Counted from the stretch's first letter, positions 8,937-17,030 are shown. The stretch is 22,839 nucleotides of DNA from Prolixibacteraceae bacterium (GCA_003457135.1 DMSQ01000006.1:1-22839); one strand, 5' to 3'. Numbers and translations: made by a program. The notes: generated by a model not told the origin, from the sequence alone.

Positions 8937-9257
8937 TCATTTATAATCCCAGTAATTCACTTCTGCTTCAGTTTCCTTATCTGATTCCTGAAGCCAGTAG
9001 GCAGGTGTAACTATTTTTCCCGAAGGACTCTTTAAGCTGCGCTTATATACATCAACCACCGGATTAAACAGCATATCAGTCACACCAATTTTAAAAGTGC
9101 CTGTTTCTTCTTCGGATGCAACTTTCACCGAATACTTATTGATTTCGAGTAATTTTTTCAGAAACTCCATGCGTTCAGGAGAAACTCCTTTTTCAACCAG
9201 TGAACAACGTGTTCCGTCAATTTCTTCTATGATATGTTTTCCTTTATTGAGAGCCAT
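8937..9257 (-). CDS. Conserved-looking 106-aa protein at the end of the nuo operon, function unknown
   Basis: I do not recognise this family. The protein is 106 aa, probably cytosolic: no signal peptide, no transmembrane segment, one cysteine (in GTRCSLVEKG). It starts MALNKGKHIIEEIDGTRCS and ends in an acidic, aromatic tail with the segment ETEAEVNYWDYK. Predicted alpha and beta stretches alternate (SPERMEFLKKLLEINK, then YSVKVASEE and GTFKIGVTDM). It begins only 13 bp after the nuoN stop on the same strand, so it is most likely translated from the nuo transcript. That placement suggests, but does not show, a link with complex I assembly or electron input. The coding frame is clean, with normal start and stop codons. 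Confidence 0.8.
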   Translation of the reverse strand: MALNKGKHIIEEIDGTRCSLVEKGVSPERMEFLKKLLEINKYSVKVASEEETGTFKIGVTDMLFNPVVDVYKRSLKSPSGKIVTPAYWLQESDKETEAEVNYWDYK

Positions 9258-9270
9258 TTTTTGAGTCGTA

Positions 9271-10698
9271 TTAATTTAAGAACAATTGACTGATGCTACG
9301 GATATATTCAAATATCCCGCCAGCAAAACCGATGATAAAAATACCGGCCACACACATGATCAAAGCAAGACGCATGGCATTTGTACTGCGGAAAGCTGCG
9401 ATTGGTTGTTCATTCTTTTCGATGAACATAGCTCTTACTACTTTTAAATAATAGTAAAGTGAGACGGTTGCGTTCAAAACAGCAATCAAAACCAGGATAT
9501 AATATCCGCTTCCGGCAGCAGCCGTAAACAGGAAGAATTTTCCGAAGAATCCGGCAACAGGCGGAATCCCAGCCAGTGAAAACAGCGACAGGGTCATCAG
9601 TAAACTGAGTTTCGGGTTTGTTTGGTACAGCCCGTTATATCCTGAAATGGTTTCGACATCCGAAGCATTGTGAATGGCAGCAACAACACCGAAAGCGCCA
9701 AGGTTTGTAAAAACGTACACCAACACAAAATAAACAACCGAAGTCATACCCAGTTCGCCCGCGCCTATTACCCCCAGCAGAATGAAGCCGGCCTGTGCAA
9801 TTGACGAAAATGCCAGAAATCGCTTGATATTATCCTGGCGCAAGGCAAATAAGTTGGCCAAAGTCATGGTGAATACGGCAAGGGTATAAATAAGCGGTTT
9901 CCACATTTCAACAATATTCCTGAAAACGGTGAACAGCACAATCGTAAAAATAAAGACAGCCGCTCCTTTTGAAACCACAGAAAGGTAAGAAGTTACATTG
10001 ATTGGAGCGCCTTCGTAAACATCGGCTGTCCAAAAATGGTAAGGCACCAGTGAAATTTTAAATCCCATTCCACTCACGAAGAAAATAAAGCCCAGGGCGA
10101 TCATTGCATTGGCTGTAATCTTTGGTGCAATATCGGCAAAGTAAATCGAACCGGTAGCGCCGTAAAGCAGTGAAAGTCCGAATAAAAGTATTCCTGAAGA
10201 AAGAGCAGAGGATAAGATTAACTTGATACCGGCTTCCGACGAGCGGCTTTTCAGTTTATCGAAGGCGGCCAACCCTGCAATTGGGATAGTCGCTGTTTCA
10301 AGGCCAATGTAAAAAATCAGGAAATCGCCCGCCGAAATCATAAAGTTCATCCCTATCAGCGTTGATATGGTCAGGATGAAGTACTCGCTGATTTTATCTG
10401 AATTCTCGGGTTTCCGGAGCCAGCCTTCTGCTTGCAGAAAAATGATGAGCACAGCCATGTTCAGGATGTTTTTCATGAAAATGGTCAGTTGGCTTGACTG
10501 AAATGAGCCTCCAAATATCGTTCCGGTTTCACCTGGAATAAAACCAATGAAGGTTACCAGGGCAAACAATCCGATTGAAAACGGAATTAGCCTGGCTTTG
10601 TTTTTTTCGCTGGTCGCAATTTCTGCAATCAAAACTACCACTGCTACAAGGGTGAGCAGTAATTCGTGTCGCATGAGTATAAATTGTCCGAGATCCAT
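9271..10698 (-). CDS. nuoN: NADH-quinone oxidoreductase subunit N
   Basis: Antiporter-like membrane subunit of the proton-pumping arm of complex I. I place the start at 10698 (MDLGQFILMRHELL), giving 475 aa, near the E. coli length. The longer open frame up to 10806 translates a GC-rich intergenic repeat and is not credible. Channel residues expected for the family are present: Glu134 in the YIGLETA helix, Lys214 in GFKISLVPYHFW, Lys244 in VVSKG, and a lysine in the late AGFFGKFFLF helix. It follows nuoM after about 190 bp of repeat DNA, an unusually wide gap for this operon, and is followed closely by the 106-aa unknown gene. Confidence 0.96.
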   Translation of the reverse strand: MDLGQFILMRHELLLTLVAVVVLIAEIATSEKNKARLIPFSIGLFALVTFIGFIPGETGTIFGGSFQSSQLTIFMKNILNMAVLIIFLQAEGWLRKPENSDKISEYFILTISTLIGMNFMISAGDFLIFYIGLETATIPIAGLAAFDKLKSRSSEAGIKLILSSALSSGILLFGLSLLYGATGSIYFADIAPKITANAMIALGFIFFVSGMGFKISLVPYHFWTADVYEGAPINVTSYLSVVSKGAAVFIFTIVLFTVFRNIVEMWKPLIYTLAVFTMTLANLFALRQDNIKRFLAFSSIAQAGFILLGVIGAGELGMTSVVYFVLVYVFTNLGAFGVVAAIHNASDVETISGYNGLYQTNPKLSLLMTLSLFSLAGIPPVAGFFGKFFLFTAAAGSGYYILVLIAVLNATVSLYYYLKVVRAMFIEKNEQPIAAFRSTNAMRLALIMCVAGIFIIGFAGGIFEYIRSISQLFLN

Positions 10699-10710
10699 AT
10701 AGTCTATTTT

Positions 10711-10755
10711 AGGCCTCCCCCCAACCCCCTCCAGGAGGAGGGGGAGCTGGAACGC
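10711..10755. repeat. GC-rich hairpin repeat, copy 1 (nuoM-nuoN gap)
   Basis: Near-identical, in the same orientation, to the copy at 18640-18684. Its core hairpin is CCCCCTCC (10725-10732) with GGAGGGGG (10737-10744) around a 4-nt loop. Similarity to the second copy extends through the flanking GGCCTCCCC and GGAGC-GGAA segments. I recall such elements as common intergenic repeats in Bacteroidota. Confidence 0.85.
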
Positions 10756-10790
10756 TCCGATTATAATTTGAATTTCTATTTCATTTTTTG

Positions 10791-10871
10791 ACTCACCCCT
10801 TCGCACCTGCGGTGCTCTTCCCTCTACTCGTAGAGAGGGGAGACGTCCGATACATCGGACGTGGGGTGAGT
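10791..10871. repeat. Three-hairpin element directly after nuoM
   Basis: A 9-bp inverted repeat, ACTCACCCC (10791-10799) with GGGGTGAGT (10863-10871), encloses three smaller hairpins: GCACC-TGC-GGTGC (10803-10815), CTCTAC-TC-GTAGAG with further pairing in its flanks (about 10821-10840), and ACGTCCGAT-AC-ATCGGACGT (10843-10862). The whole could fold as a multibranch structure in the nuo mRNA, 16 bp after the nuoM stop. The design suggests a dispersed intergenic element. Confidence 0.85.
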
Positions 10872-10887
10872 TTTTAACTTTATCTTA

Positions 10888-12393
10888 TTAGAACGGTATA
10901 ACCATAGCCAGTTTATCCACAATTGGTTTCAAACTGGCAATGATGGTATCCGACAACCAAAGAGGTGCAATACCAATTGCGACAATAGCCAGAACAAGTG
11001 TCACAGTACTTAGTTTTTCGAACCATTTGGCATCTGTGAGGTGCTTGTGATGTTCATCAATGATTGGGCCAAGCAGGATTTTTCCAACTACCCGTAATAT
11101 ATAAACTGCTGTAATAACAATGGATGAAGCTGCAATAACGGTTACTACACGATGAAACATATCCTGATGCTGGAATGCTCCGACAAAAACAGTCATTTCG
11201 GCCACAAAACCACTTAATCCGGGCAAGCCTAAGGAAGCAAAACCGGCAATCATATAAACAACAGCGAGGAATGGAATTACTTTCATTAAACCACCCATTT
11301 CGTTTATATGCCGCGTATGTGTCCGTCCGTAGATCATCCCGATCAGGGCAAAGAAAAGGGCTGTCATTAAACCGTGTGAAATCATTTGGATGATTGCCCC
11401 GTCCATCGCAGTTTGGTTCATCATTAACAGGGCAAAAAGCACCAGACCGCAATGGCTTACTGACGAGTAGGCATTGATGTATTTCAGGTCGGTTTGCCAT
11501 ATTGCACCAAAAGCTCCGTAAACCACACTGATGGTTGTCAGGATTATGAAGATCCAGGCCATTTCGGTGGCGGCTTCAGGCATCAGGAACATGGCAACGC
11601 GGAAACATCCATATCCTCCCAGTTTCATCAATACCCCTGCATGAAGCATGGAAACAGCAGTTGGCGCCGAGGCATGACCATCGGGCGACCAGGTATGAAA
11701 TGGGAATAAAGCTCCAAGGATACCGAATCCCACAAAAGTGAATGGGAAGAAGAACATCTGAGCTTTTACCGGTATTTGTATTTTTGAGATTTCTATAATA
11801 TTAAAAGTTAAAGGACCACCATCGGGCGCCGAATTGAAATAAATTCCGAAGATACCTACCATTAACAGGGCAGAGCCTCCCATCAGCATCAGTGTCAGTT
11901 TCATTGCCGAACTTTCTTTCGCACCGGTGCCCCAGATTCCAATCAGCAAATACATGGGGATTACTGCAAGTTCATAGAAGAGGAACATGGTAAACAGGTC
12001 GAGCGAAATGAAGAACCCAAATACTCCGGTTGCCAGCAAAATCAGCGAAATGAAGAATTCGCGCGAAAGGTATTCCACTTCCCAACTGGCAAAAATCCCG
12101 GCAAATACCACTATTGAAGTCAGACAAAGCATGGCAACCGCAATTCCGTCAACGCCGATGAAATAATGGATATTTAAACTTTTAAACCACATGATGTCGG
12201 CGGTGAACAGCATTTCGTGCATATCGCCTGTTTTTCGCGCTGCCAGGTACATGAACAAAAGAATAGCCGTGGTAATGAGCTGAACTCCCATGCCGATTGC
12301 CGCAGCCATGCGGGCGCCCTTACTATCCTTGGTAAAAAGGATCGCTACTATGGTAAGGATCGGTATTACTACCAGTAAAGTCAGAATATTCAT
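10888..12393 (-). CDS. nuoM: NADH-quinone oxidoreductase subunit M
   Basis: Antiporter-like pumping subunit of complex I, 501 aa with about 14 transmembrane helices. Glu141 (FLFYELAVIPMYLL), Lys257 (HAGVLMKLGGYG) and Glu399 (GFVAEMTVF) match the channel residues Glu144, Lys265 and Glu407 of E. coli NuoM. The TM7 lysine (E. coli Lys234, in FAVKMPMVPLHGW) is replaced: the aligned stretch reads FGILGALFPFHTW, with Leu226 at that position. The SPDGHASAPTAVSMLHAGVL motif is otherwise well kept. It starts 22 bp after the nuoL stop codon. The protein is intact, so this looks like a variant form and not a decayed gene. Confidence 0.97.
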   Translation of the reverse strand: MNILTLLVVIPILTIVAILFTKDSKGARMAAAIGMGVQLITTAILLFMYLAARKTGDMHEMLFTADIMWFKSLNIHYFIGVDGIAVAMLCLTSIVVFAGIFASWEVEYLSREFFISLILLATGVFGFFISLDLFTMFLFYELAVIPMYLLIGIWGTGAKESSAMKLTLMLMGGSALLMVGIFGIYFNSAPDGGPLTFNIIEISKIQIPVKAQMFFFPFTFVGFGILGALFPFHTWSPDGHASAPTAVSMLHAGVLMKLGGYGCFRVAMFLMPEAATEMAWIFIILTTISVVYGAFGAIWQTDLKYINAYSSVSHCGLVLFALLMMNQTAMDGAIIQMISHGLMTALFFALIGMIYGRTHTRHINEMGGLMKVIPFLAVVYMIAGFASLGLPGLSGFVAEMTVFVGAFQHQDMFHRVVTVIAASSIVITAVYILRVVGKILLGPIIDEHHKHLTDAKWFEKLSTVTLVLAIVAIGIAPLWLSDTIIASLKPIVDKLAMVIPF

Positions 12394-12415
12394 GAGAATA
12401 TAGTTGATTTAATTT

Positions 12416-14335
12416 TTAATTCAGAAAATACACCATCGAAAGCGCCAGGGCCAATGTTCCGGCCACGAAAATAAAAGCGTAATGCTGCAATTGTCCCGAT
12501 TGCATTCCTTTAATCTGAAACGATATCTTTTCGGTCACCACTGCTATTCCAACCATAAATCCATCAACAATGTGACGGTCGAACCAGGCTACTGGTCGTG
12601 ATATGTATTTGAATATGATGTTTCTGGCAACAAAAAGATAAATTTCGTCGAAATAAAATTTGTTGTAAGTTGCGGTATATAAAATCCCCCATCTCAATGC
12701 AAGTTTCTCCGGAATGGCGCTTTCTTTCTTGTAAAGGATCCACGCCAAAGCAATTCCCAGTAATCCGATTAAAACGGATGGAATAGCTACTGCCAGGTGC
12801 ATTTCGGTATCAAAACCCATTTTGTCAGAAGTTACCAGATGATGGAAGGGAATAAATCCGGCAAAAATGGAAGCAACAGCCAGAAACACCAGTGGAATAG
12901 TCATGGTCAGCGGCGATTCGTGCGGGGTATGATGATAATGACGGTCTTTTCCCCAGAATACATTAAAATATAAACGGAACATATAGAATGCAGTCAGCCC
13001 GGCAACCAGATACTCAACAGCAAACAAAAGCTTGTTGTGGTTTAAAGCGGCAACCAGAATTTCATCTTTACTGAAGAATCCTGAAAATGGCGGAATTCCT
13101 GCGATGGTCAGGCAGGCAATCAGGAAAGTTATATGAGTAATTGGCAAATATTTGCGCAATCCGCCCATATCGTACATGTAGTTTGAATGGACGGCATGAA
13201 TGATGGATCCCGCGCCAAGGAACAACAAAGCTTTAAACATGGCGTGCGTAAACAGGTGGAACATGGAAGCCATAAAACCCAGACCTTCTTCCCCGCCATA
13301 CCCTGAAACGCCGAGCGCAAGCATCATGTATCCGAGTTGCGACAAAGTTGAAAATGCCAGTACCCGTTTAATATCGTATTGTGTTATGGCGATTACCGCT
13401 GCGAAAAGCGAAGTAAATCCACCCACGAAAGCAATTATTTCCTGAGACGCAGGAGCCTGAAAATGAATAACGGGAAACATCCGGGCCACCAAAAATATAC
13501 CGGCAACAACCATTGTGGCGGCATGGATCAATGCCGAAACGGGTGTCGGGCCTTCCATAGCATCGGGTAACCAGATGTGAAGCGGAAACATGGCCGATTT
13601 ACCGGCGCCACCAATAAAAATAAGTGTCATGGCCCAGGTTAAAGCTGAAATGCCCATGAAACTCAGGGAGGCTGCCCCTGCAAAAATAGCTCCGTCGGGA
13701 CTGGTTAGCTTACCGAAATCAAATGTTCCGGTTACAAACGACAGGATCAGAATTCCGATAAGGAAACCCAGATCGGCAAAACGGGTAACGATAAATGCCT
13801 TTTTGGAAGCGGCAACAGCCGAAGGTTTTTGATAATAAAATCCGATGAGCAGGTATGAGCTTACGCCAACCAATTCCCAGAAAATGTACATTTGGAAAAT
13901 GTTGGTGGCAATAACCAGTCCCAGCATCGAAAAGGTAAACAATGCTAAAAAGGCGTAGAAACGTGCAAATCCGCCTTCGCCTTTCATATAGCCCAAACTG
14001 TAAAGATGAACCATAAACGAAACGGTGGTTACAACGACCAGCATCATCACCGAAATCGGGTCGAGCAAAATACCCATTTTGATGATCAGGCTTTCGGTCA
14101 GGCGCAGCCATGTGATTTCAAAAGGGATAATGGTTTGGAAGCCTTCAGCTCCATGTGTTCCTCCGAAAAAATAGGAAGCTGCCGCAAGGAGTGAAAGTAC
14201 AAACGAAATTCCCATTCCTGCTGTGCCAATCACTCCTGAAACAATCGGTTTCCATTTCATTCCCATTAATCCGGTGATTAAAAATATCACCAGCGGAATC
14301 ATTAAAATGAACACAGTGTAAGTATATCCTGCCAT
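12416..14335 (-). CDS. nuoL: NADH-quinone oxidoreductase subunit L
   Basis: Distal antiporter-like pumping subunit of complex I, 639 aa, slightly longer than E. coli NuoL. The central motifs are intact: Glu154 in FWELVGVSSYLLIGFYY, Asp188 in VTRFADLG, Lys246 in GGAGKSAMFPLHIWLPDAM, EGPTPVSALIHAATMV, and a lysine in the late SGFFSKDEIL segment. The C-terminal portion (about 560-639) should form the lateral amphipathic helix and terminal membrane anchor typical of this subunit. The ATG start gives MAGYTYTVFILMIPL, a first transmembrane helix. It is separated from nuoK by a 270-bp gap without a gene, the widest in the operon. Confidence 0.97.
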   Translation of the reverse strand: MAGYTYTVFILMIPLVIFLITGLMGMKWKPIVSGVIGTAGMGISFVLSLLAAASYFFGGTHGAEGFQTIIPFEITWLRLTESLIIKMGILLDPISVMMLVVVTTVSFMVHLYSLGYMKGEGGFARFYAFLALFTFSMLGLVIATNIFQMYIFWELVGVSSYLLIGFYYQKPSAVAASKKAFIVTRFADLGFLIGILILSFVTGTFDFGKLTSPDGAIFAGAASLSFMGISALTWAMTLIFIGGAGKSAMFPLHIWLPDAMEGPTPVSALIHAATMVVAGIFLVARMFPVIHFQAPASQEIIAFVGGFTSLFAAVIAITQYDIKRVLAFSTLSQLGYMMLALGVSGYGGEEGLGFMASMFHLFTHAMFKALLFLGAGSIIHAVHSNYMYDMGGLRKYLPITHITFLIACLTIAGIPPFSGFFSKDEILVAALNHNKLLFAVEYLVAGLTAFYMFRLYFNVFWGKDRHYHHTPHESPLTMTIPLVFLAVASIFAGFIPFHHLVTSDKMGFDTEMHLAVAIPSVLIGLLGIALAWILYKKESAIPEKLALRWGILYTATYNKFYFDEIYLFVARNIIFKYISRPVAWFDRHIVDGFMVGIAVVTEKISFQIKGMQSGQLQHYAFIFVAGTLALALSMVYFLN

Positions 14336-14358
14336 TATTTTGTGTTTTTAATATTTAA

Positions 14359-14441
14359 GTTCGAATATCGAACAAGAAATAAGGAATGTAAAACGTATGT
14401 TTCGATGTTTCTTATTTCTTATTCTTTGTTTCTTATTTTTT
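14359..14441. repeat. AT-rich inverted-repeat element in the nuoK-nuoL gap
   Basis: Starts with a perfect hairpin GTTCGA-ATA-TCGAAC (14359-14373). A run AACAAGAAATAAGGAATG (14371-14388) is then imperfectly complementary to the T-rich stretch 14407-14441 (TTTCTTATTTCTTATTC and onward). It looks like a decayed dispersed intergenic repeat. No coding capacity is convincing in this 270-bp gap. Confidence 0.55.
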
Positions 14442-14537
14442 ATTGTTTCCATTTCGTCCGAAGAAATTTCTATGTTTTGTTCAGCTTCATATCGCGGACG
14501 ATTTTCTACACTTATATTCTTTTTCTATAAATATTTT

Positions 14538-14550
14538 GCACCTCTGGTGC
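14538..14550. repeat. Small hairpin GCACC-TCT-GGTGC
   Basis: A perfect 5-bp stem with a 3-nt loop, the same stem as the first small hairpin (10803-10815) of the element after nuoM. It sits just before the 13-nt tandem repeat on the + strand. Confidence 0.5.
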
Positions 14551-14553
14551 TGG

Positions 14554-14605
14554 CTGAAAACTGAAACTGAAAACTGAGACTGAACACTGCGACTGATCAC
14601 TCTGC
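14554..14605. repeat. Four 13-nt tandem repeats abutting the nuoK stop codon
   Basis: Units on the + strand are CTGAAAACTGAAA, CTGAAAACTGAGA, CTGAACACTGCGA and CTGATCACTCTGC. They fill 52 bp exactly up to the base before the nuoK stop codon (14606-14608). The units become more divergent toward nuoK. Each unit is itself a 7+6 duplication beginning CTG. Confidence 0.85.
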
Positions 14606-14923
14606 CTAATACATCATTTCATTTACATTCTCCACATCAATATTCTGTAATTTCCGGTAAATATTGATGATCAGGGCAATGGCCACCGAAGCTTCGGCTG
14701 CAGCAATTCCAACAATAAAGAGCGAGAAAAATTGCCCTTGCAACTGATCGGGATACAGGTAACGGTTGAAAACCACAAAATTGATATTGACCGAATTCAG
14801 GATGAGTTCGATAGCCATCAGCATGGTAATCAGGTTTCGGCGAATAATGAACCCGGCAACACCTATGAAAAACATGATGGTGCTCACGATTAAAAAATGT
14901 TCGATTGGAATTCCCTGAATCAT
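14606..14923 (-). CDS. nuoK: NADH-quinone oxidoreductase subunit K
   Basis: Small membrane subunit of complex I, 105 aa with three transmembrane helices, forming part of the E-channel next to NuoJ and NuoH. It keeps the two buried glutamates of the family, in MLMAIELILNSVN (E. coli Glu36 region) and in IAAAEASVAIAL (Glu72 region), plus the GFIIRRNLI loop. Its ATG overlaps the nuoJ stop as ATGA, which indicates translational coupling. Downstream it runs directly into the 13-nt tandem repeats that precede nuoL. Confidence 0.97.
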   Translation of the reverse strand: MIQGIPIEHFLIVSTIMFFIGVAGFIIRRNLITMLMAIELILNSVNINFVVFNRYLYPDQLQGQFFSLFIVGIAAAEASVAIALIINIYRKLQNIDVENVNEMMY

Positions 14924-15438
14924 ATTTCTGAATTTTTATTTTTATCCTTTTTGGCAATTACAATAGCTGCAATCATTGCAGCCAGTAACAGAATACTAAT
15001 TAGCTCGAATGGTAAAACGTATCCGTTTTTTCCGGTACTAAGCAATTGGTTCCCTATTTCTGTCATATTCACAGGTAGTTCGCTGGTTGTTCCCGTCTGA
15101 AAAGGGTGCGAGAGTATCGTTGCTATGACCAGTCCGCCGCCAACCAGCGCAGTGCTGACACCCATGATCAGTTTAACCAGATCGGGATGTTTAAAACGAT
15201 GGGTAATATGGCTGGTAAGCAGGATACTGAAAATGATCAGGACCACGATACCACCGGCGTATAAGGTGAGCTGAACAGCAGCCATAAACTGGTATTTCAG
15301 CATGAAATACAAACCAGCGGTAGCCAGTAAAACACAAAGCAGGTAAACGGCAGCCCTCAGAATTCTTCGGGTGGTGATTGTCAGAAGCGAACAAATCAGG
15401 ATAATTCCCGAAAACATATAAAACATGAATACATTCAT
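14920..15438 (-). CDS. nuoJ: NADH-quinone oxidoreductase subunit J
   Basis: Membrane subunit of complex I, 172 aa, about five transmembrane helices, forming part of the proton pathway linking the quinone site to the antiporter subunits. The sequence begins MNVFMFYMFSGIILICSLLTITTRRILRA and has the family's YAGGIVVLIIFSILL segment in the third helix, which in structures carries the helix that switches shape during turnover. The last ~15 residues are a charged tail (KKDKNKNSEI). The start overlaps the nuoI stop as TAATG, and its own stop overlaps nuoK by 4 bp, so I-J-K are tightly coupled. Confidence 0.96.
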   Translation of the reverse strand: MNVFMFYMFSGIILICSLLTITTRRILRAAVYLLCVLLATAGLYFMLKYQFMAAVQLTLYAGGIVVLIIFSILLTSHITHRFKHPDLVKLIMGVSTALVGGGLVIATILSHPFQTGTTSELPVNMTEIGNQLLSTGKNGYVLPFELISILLLAAMIAAIVIAKKDKNKNSEI

Positions 15439-15917
15439 TATTTGGCCTCCTTTCTGATTTTCGAACCTGGCTGGTTCAAAACCTTGGTGAGTTTACTCCG
15501 GTCAAATACAGCATGTTCGAATTCCTGGCCAAAAGCCAGCGCATCCGAAGGGCAGGTTTTAACGCACAATCCACAAAATGTACACATCGAAAGATGGTAA
15601 ATATGTTTGTCTATCACCCTTTCTAGTTTGCCTTCAGCATTAGCAACCCGGTCGGTCAATATCTCGATGGAGCCATTGGGGCAGTTTATCTCACAGATAC
15701 CGCAACCGGTACAGGCATGTAAGTTATTTTCATCATGAGGCATGATGATTTCACCTTTGAACCGTTCTTCCATTTTCAGGGTTTTCCGGTTTTCAGGATA
15801 TTGCTGGGTTACAATTGCCCCCGGACTGAAAAAGTATTTTCCGGTAACGCGCATACCTGCCCATAACGTGGAAAGTCCTTTAAACAGGTCGGTAAAATAT
15901 TGTGCTATACTATTCAT
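15438..15917 (-). CDS. nuoI: NADH-quinone oxidoreductase subunit I (2x 4Fe-4S ferredoxin-like)
   Basis: Peripheral-arm subunit carrying clusters N6a and N6b, which pass electrons on to N2 in NuoB. At 159 aa it shows two full CxxCxxCxxxCP motifs: Cys69, 72, 75, 79 (CTGCGICEINCP) and Cys112, 115, 118, 122 (CTFCGLCVKTCP). The N-terminal helix (residues 1-25) lies on the membrane in known structures. It starts 12 bp after nuoH. In a complex without NuoEFG, NuoI is the natural surface for docking a ferredoxin-like donor; that is known for related complexes and only inferred here. Confidence 0.97.
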   Translation of the reverse strand: MNSIAQYFTDLFKGLSTLWAGMRVTGKYFFSPGAIVTQQYPENRKTLKMEERFKGEIIMPHDENNLHACTGCGICEINCPNGSIEILTDRVANAEGKLERVIDKHIYHLSMCTFCGLCVKTCPSDALAFGQEFEHAVFDRSKLTKVLNQPGSKIRKEAK

Positions 15918-15929
15918 TTGTTTTCCTGA

Positions 15930-17030
15930 TTAAAAATGCCAGCCCATCAAAACAATGAAGGCGATCAATACAATGTTGAATAAACTTATTGGTAACAGGT
16001 ATTTCCATTCCAAAGTCAATAACTGGTCAATTCTCAGGCGGGGGAACGTCCATTTAAACCACATGATGATCAGAATGATAAAGAAGGTTTTTGTAAAGAA
16101 CCAAACCACCGATGGAATGTAGTCCATGATCTGGTTGAACCCTTCCCAGTTTCCGACATGAAATGGCATCCATCCGCCCAGAAAGATCGTTGCGCCCAGG
16201 GCAGCAACAATAAACATGTTCATGTATTCGGCCAGAAAGAAAAAGGCGAATTTGATCCCTGAATATTCGGTATGAAAACCTGCAGTCAGTTCCGATTCAG
16301 CTTCGGCCAAATCGAAAGGGCCGCGATTGATTTCGGCTGTGCTGGCAATCAGGAATATGACGAAGGAAATAAAAGCCGGGATGTGGCCTTTGAAAATCCA
16401 CCATCCGTTGGCCTGGCTTTCAATAATTCCTGAAAGCTGCATGGTTCCGGAAAAAACTACAATTGCAAGAAGTGAAAGGCCTACAGAAAGCTCATAGCTC
16501 ACAATTTGTGCACCGCTCCGCATTGCGCCAATCAATGAGTATTTACTGTTACTTGCCCAACCTGCCAAGAGAATACCTACCACGCTGAGCGACGAAACGG
16601 CCATTATATAAAAAACACCGATATTGAAATCAATAGCCTGAAGTCCTTTGGCATAGGGCAATGCTGCCATGGCCAGGAAAGAGCAGATAATTACAATAAA
16701 AGGCGCCAGATTGAAAAGCAGGGCATCTGATTTGCGGATTGGAATCAACTCTTTCAACAGCAATTTAATCAGGTCGGCAATGGTTTGCAAAAGCCCCCAT
16801 TTCCCCACGCGGTTTGGTCCGACACGGTTCTGCATGATGGCACATACTTTACGTTCGAGGTAAACCAGGAACAGCCCCAGTAGTGCATACATCAGCAGGA
16901 AAATCAGTCCGACGAGAACCATTTCGGTAAAAATGACCCATCCTGACGACATCATCCCCGATAACCAGGTATGAATAGATCCGGTCAGTGTCGAAAAATC
17001 GTAAATGTTTGATGACATATTTGTGTTCAT
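15930..17030 (-). CDS. nuoH: NADH-quinone oxidoreductase subunit H
   Basis: Membrane subunit that forms the quinone chamber together with NuoB and NuoD, 366 aa with about eight to nine transmembrane helices. Family signatures are intact: ERKVCAIMQNRVGPNRVGKWGLLQTIADLIKL split over the first cytosolic loop, and the acidic NRGPFDLAEAESELTAGFHTEYSG loop that connects the quinone site to the E-channel. The ATG directly follows the nuoD stop (TAAATG); a second in-frame ATG four codons later (MSSNIYDF) is possible. In 14-gene nuo operons nuoE, nuoF and nuoG lie between nuoD and nuoH, and here there is no room for them. Confidence 0.97.
   Translation of the reverse strand: MNTNMSSNIYDFSTLTGSIHTWLSGMMSSGWVIFTEMVLVGLIFLLMYALLGLFLVYLERKVCAIMQNRVGPNRVGKWGLLQTIADLIKLLLKELIPIRKSDALLFNLAPFIVIICSFLAMAALPYAKGLQAIDFNIGVFYIMAVSSLSVVGILLAGWASNSKYSLIGAMRSGAQIVSYELSVGLSLLAIVVFSGTMQLSGIIESQANGWWIFKGHIPAFISFVIFLIASTAEINRGPFDLAEAESELTAGFHTEYSGIKFAFFFLAEYMNMFIVAALGATIFLGGWMPFHVGNWEGFNQIMDYIPSVVWFFTKTFFIILIIMWFKWTFPRLRIDQLLTLEWKYLLPISLFNIVLIAFIVLMGWHF

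Noticed and set aside
10699..10806. N-terminal extension of nuoN
   Set aside because: The extra residues (such as LPLLLEGVGGRPK) are the translation of the GC-rich repeat; the family N-terminus begins at 10698.
13719..14111. 130-codon frame overlapping nuoL
   Set aside because: Alternate-frame shadow of nuoL, whose channel motifs are intact.
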